A stretch of DNA of 64,000 bases from Psococerastis gibbosa (Eukaryota; Arthropoda; Insecta; Psocodea; Psocidae): assembly GCA_963971405.1 (NCBI GenBank), contig OZ020489.1:42486510-42550509 (forward strand). Reading direction: 5' to 3'. Numbering within the stretch: the first letter of the stretch is position 1; each line of letters opens with the position of its first letter. Positions 63,753-64,000 of this stretch are shown here, in pieces. The notes under the pieces are model-generated. The model was not told the origin of the DNA, made no database searches, and saw only the letters and a list, made by a program, of their open reading frames with translations. The position numbers were made by a program, and so were the translations under genes.

Positions 63753-64000
63753 GATCTAACGGGCAGGAGCAGGAACGAAGATGCAGGTAGCCCCGAAAAA
63801 GAGAAAAAGAGGTTAGCATGGCGAGTCACACAAAGAGTGACTATTCGGTGGAGGACTGCAAGGTCGGCCAAGGACCTCCCTAGAAACAAAGGTGAGGGAG
63901 GAACTCGGGATCTAATTAACGGACGGGAGGAGGAATGAAGATACCCGAGTGGAGATGCAGGGAACGAAGGTTAGCATGGTGAGCGCGAAGAGGAGAGAAG
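63753..64000 (+). repeat. Tandem repeat running off the window
   Basis: ATCTAACGGGCAGGAGCAGG at 63753 and ATCTAATTAACGGACGGGAG at 63910 start two related units of about 155 bp, both with a GTTAGCATGGCGAG or GTTAGCATGGTGAG block. Incomplete at the edge. Confidence 0.6.

Overview
This is nuclear DNA from an arthropod, very probably an insect with a transposon-rich genome and long introns. Three genes are split into short exons with GT/AG borders and matching phases. One encodes a ZAD-type C2H2 zinc-finger protein, a class expanded in insects. Most of the remaining DNA consists of LINE, SINE, Penelope-like, BEL/Pao and hAT-like remnants, foldback (MITE-like) elements, G-tract elements and decayed tandem arrays. 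I cannot name the species.

Layout, all genes on the + strand: (1) 416-5015, TAF9, a histone-fold subunit of TFIID/SAGA, 5 exons and complete (221 aa). (2) about 6400-29662, a ZAD/AT-hook/nine-finger C2H2 transcription factor, 13 coding exons and complete (786 aa). Its 10-kb intron 10923-20956 holds a nested stack: an hAT-like transposon carrying two RNase H LINEs and a SINE, followed by a Penelope-like element and two inverted copies of an 840-bp element. (3) about 34494 or 35928 to beyond 63732, PCYT1/CCT, the rate-controlling enzyme of phosphatidylcholine synthesis. Its catalytic core and the start of its lipid-binding helix are present, and its C-terminus lies past the window. Up to three small candidate 5' exons lie in repeat-rich sequence.

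The three genes do not form a pathway: two are nuclear transcription proteins and one is a lipid enzyme. The most striking common feature is local. Next to three different coding exons in two genes (27755 and 29404 in the zinc-finger gene, 58589 in PCYT1) lie head-to-tail, decayed copies of that same exon. In one case the splice acceptor is copied as well. This suggests repeated local tandem duplication of exon-containing segments of about 120-160 bp.

Other points worth checking are a hammerhead-ribozyme-like fold in the Penelope-like terminal sequences, a tRNA-derived SINE whose 3' tail matches a LINE 3' end in the same window, foldback elements that share a core but differ in their terminal arms, and a conserved TAYTCC-loop hairpin in putative retroelement 3' ends. 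I saw no rRNA genes, functional tRNA genes, CRISPR arrays or bacterial features.
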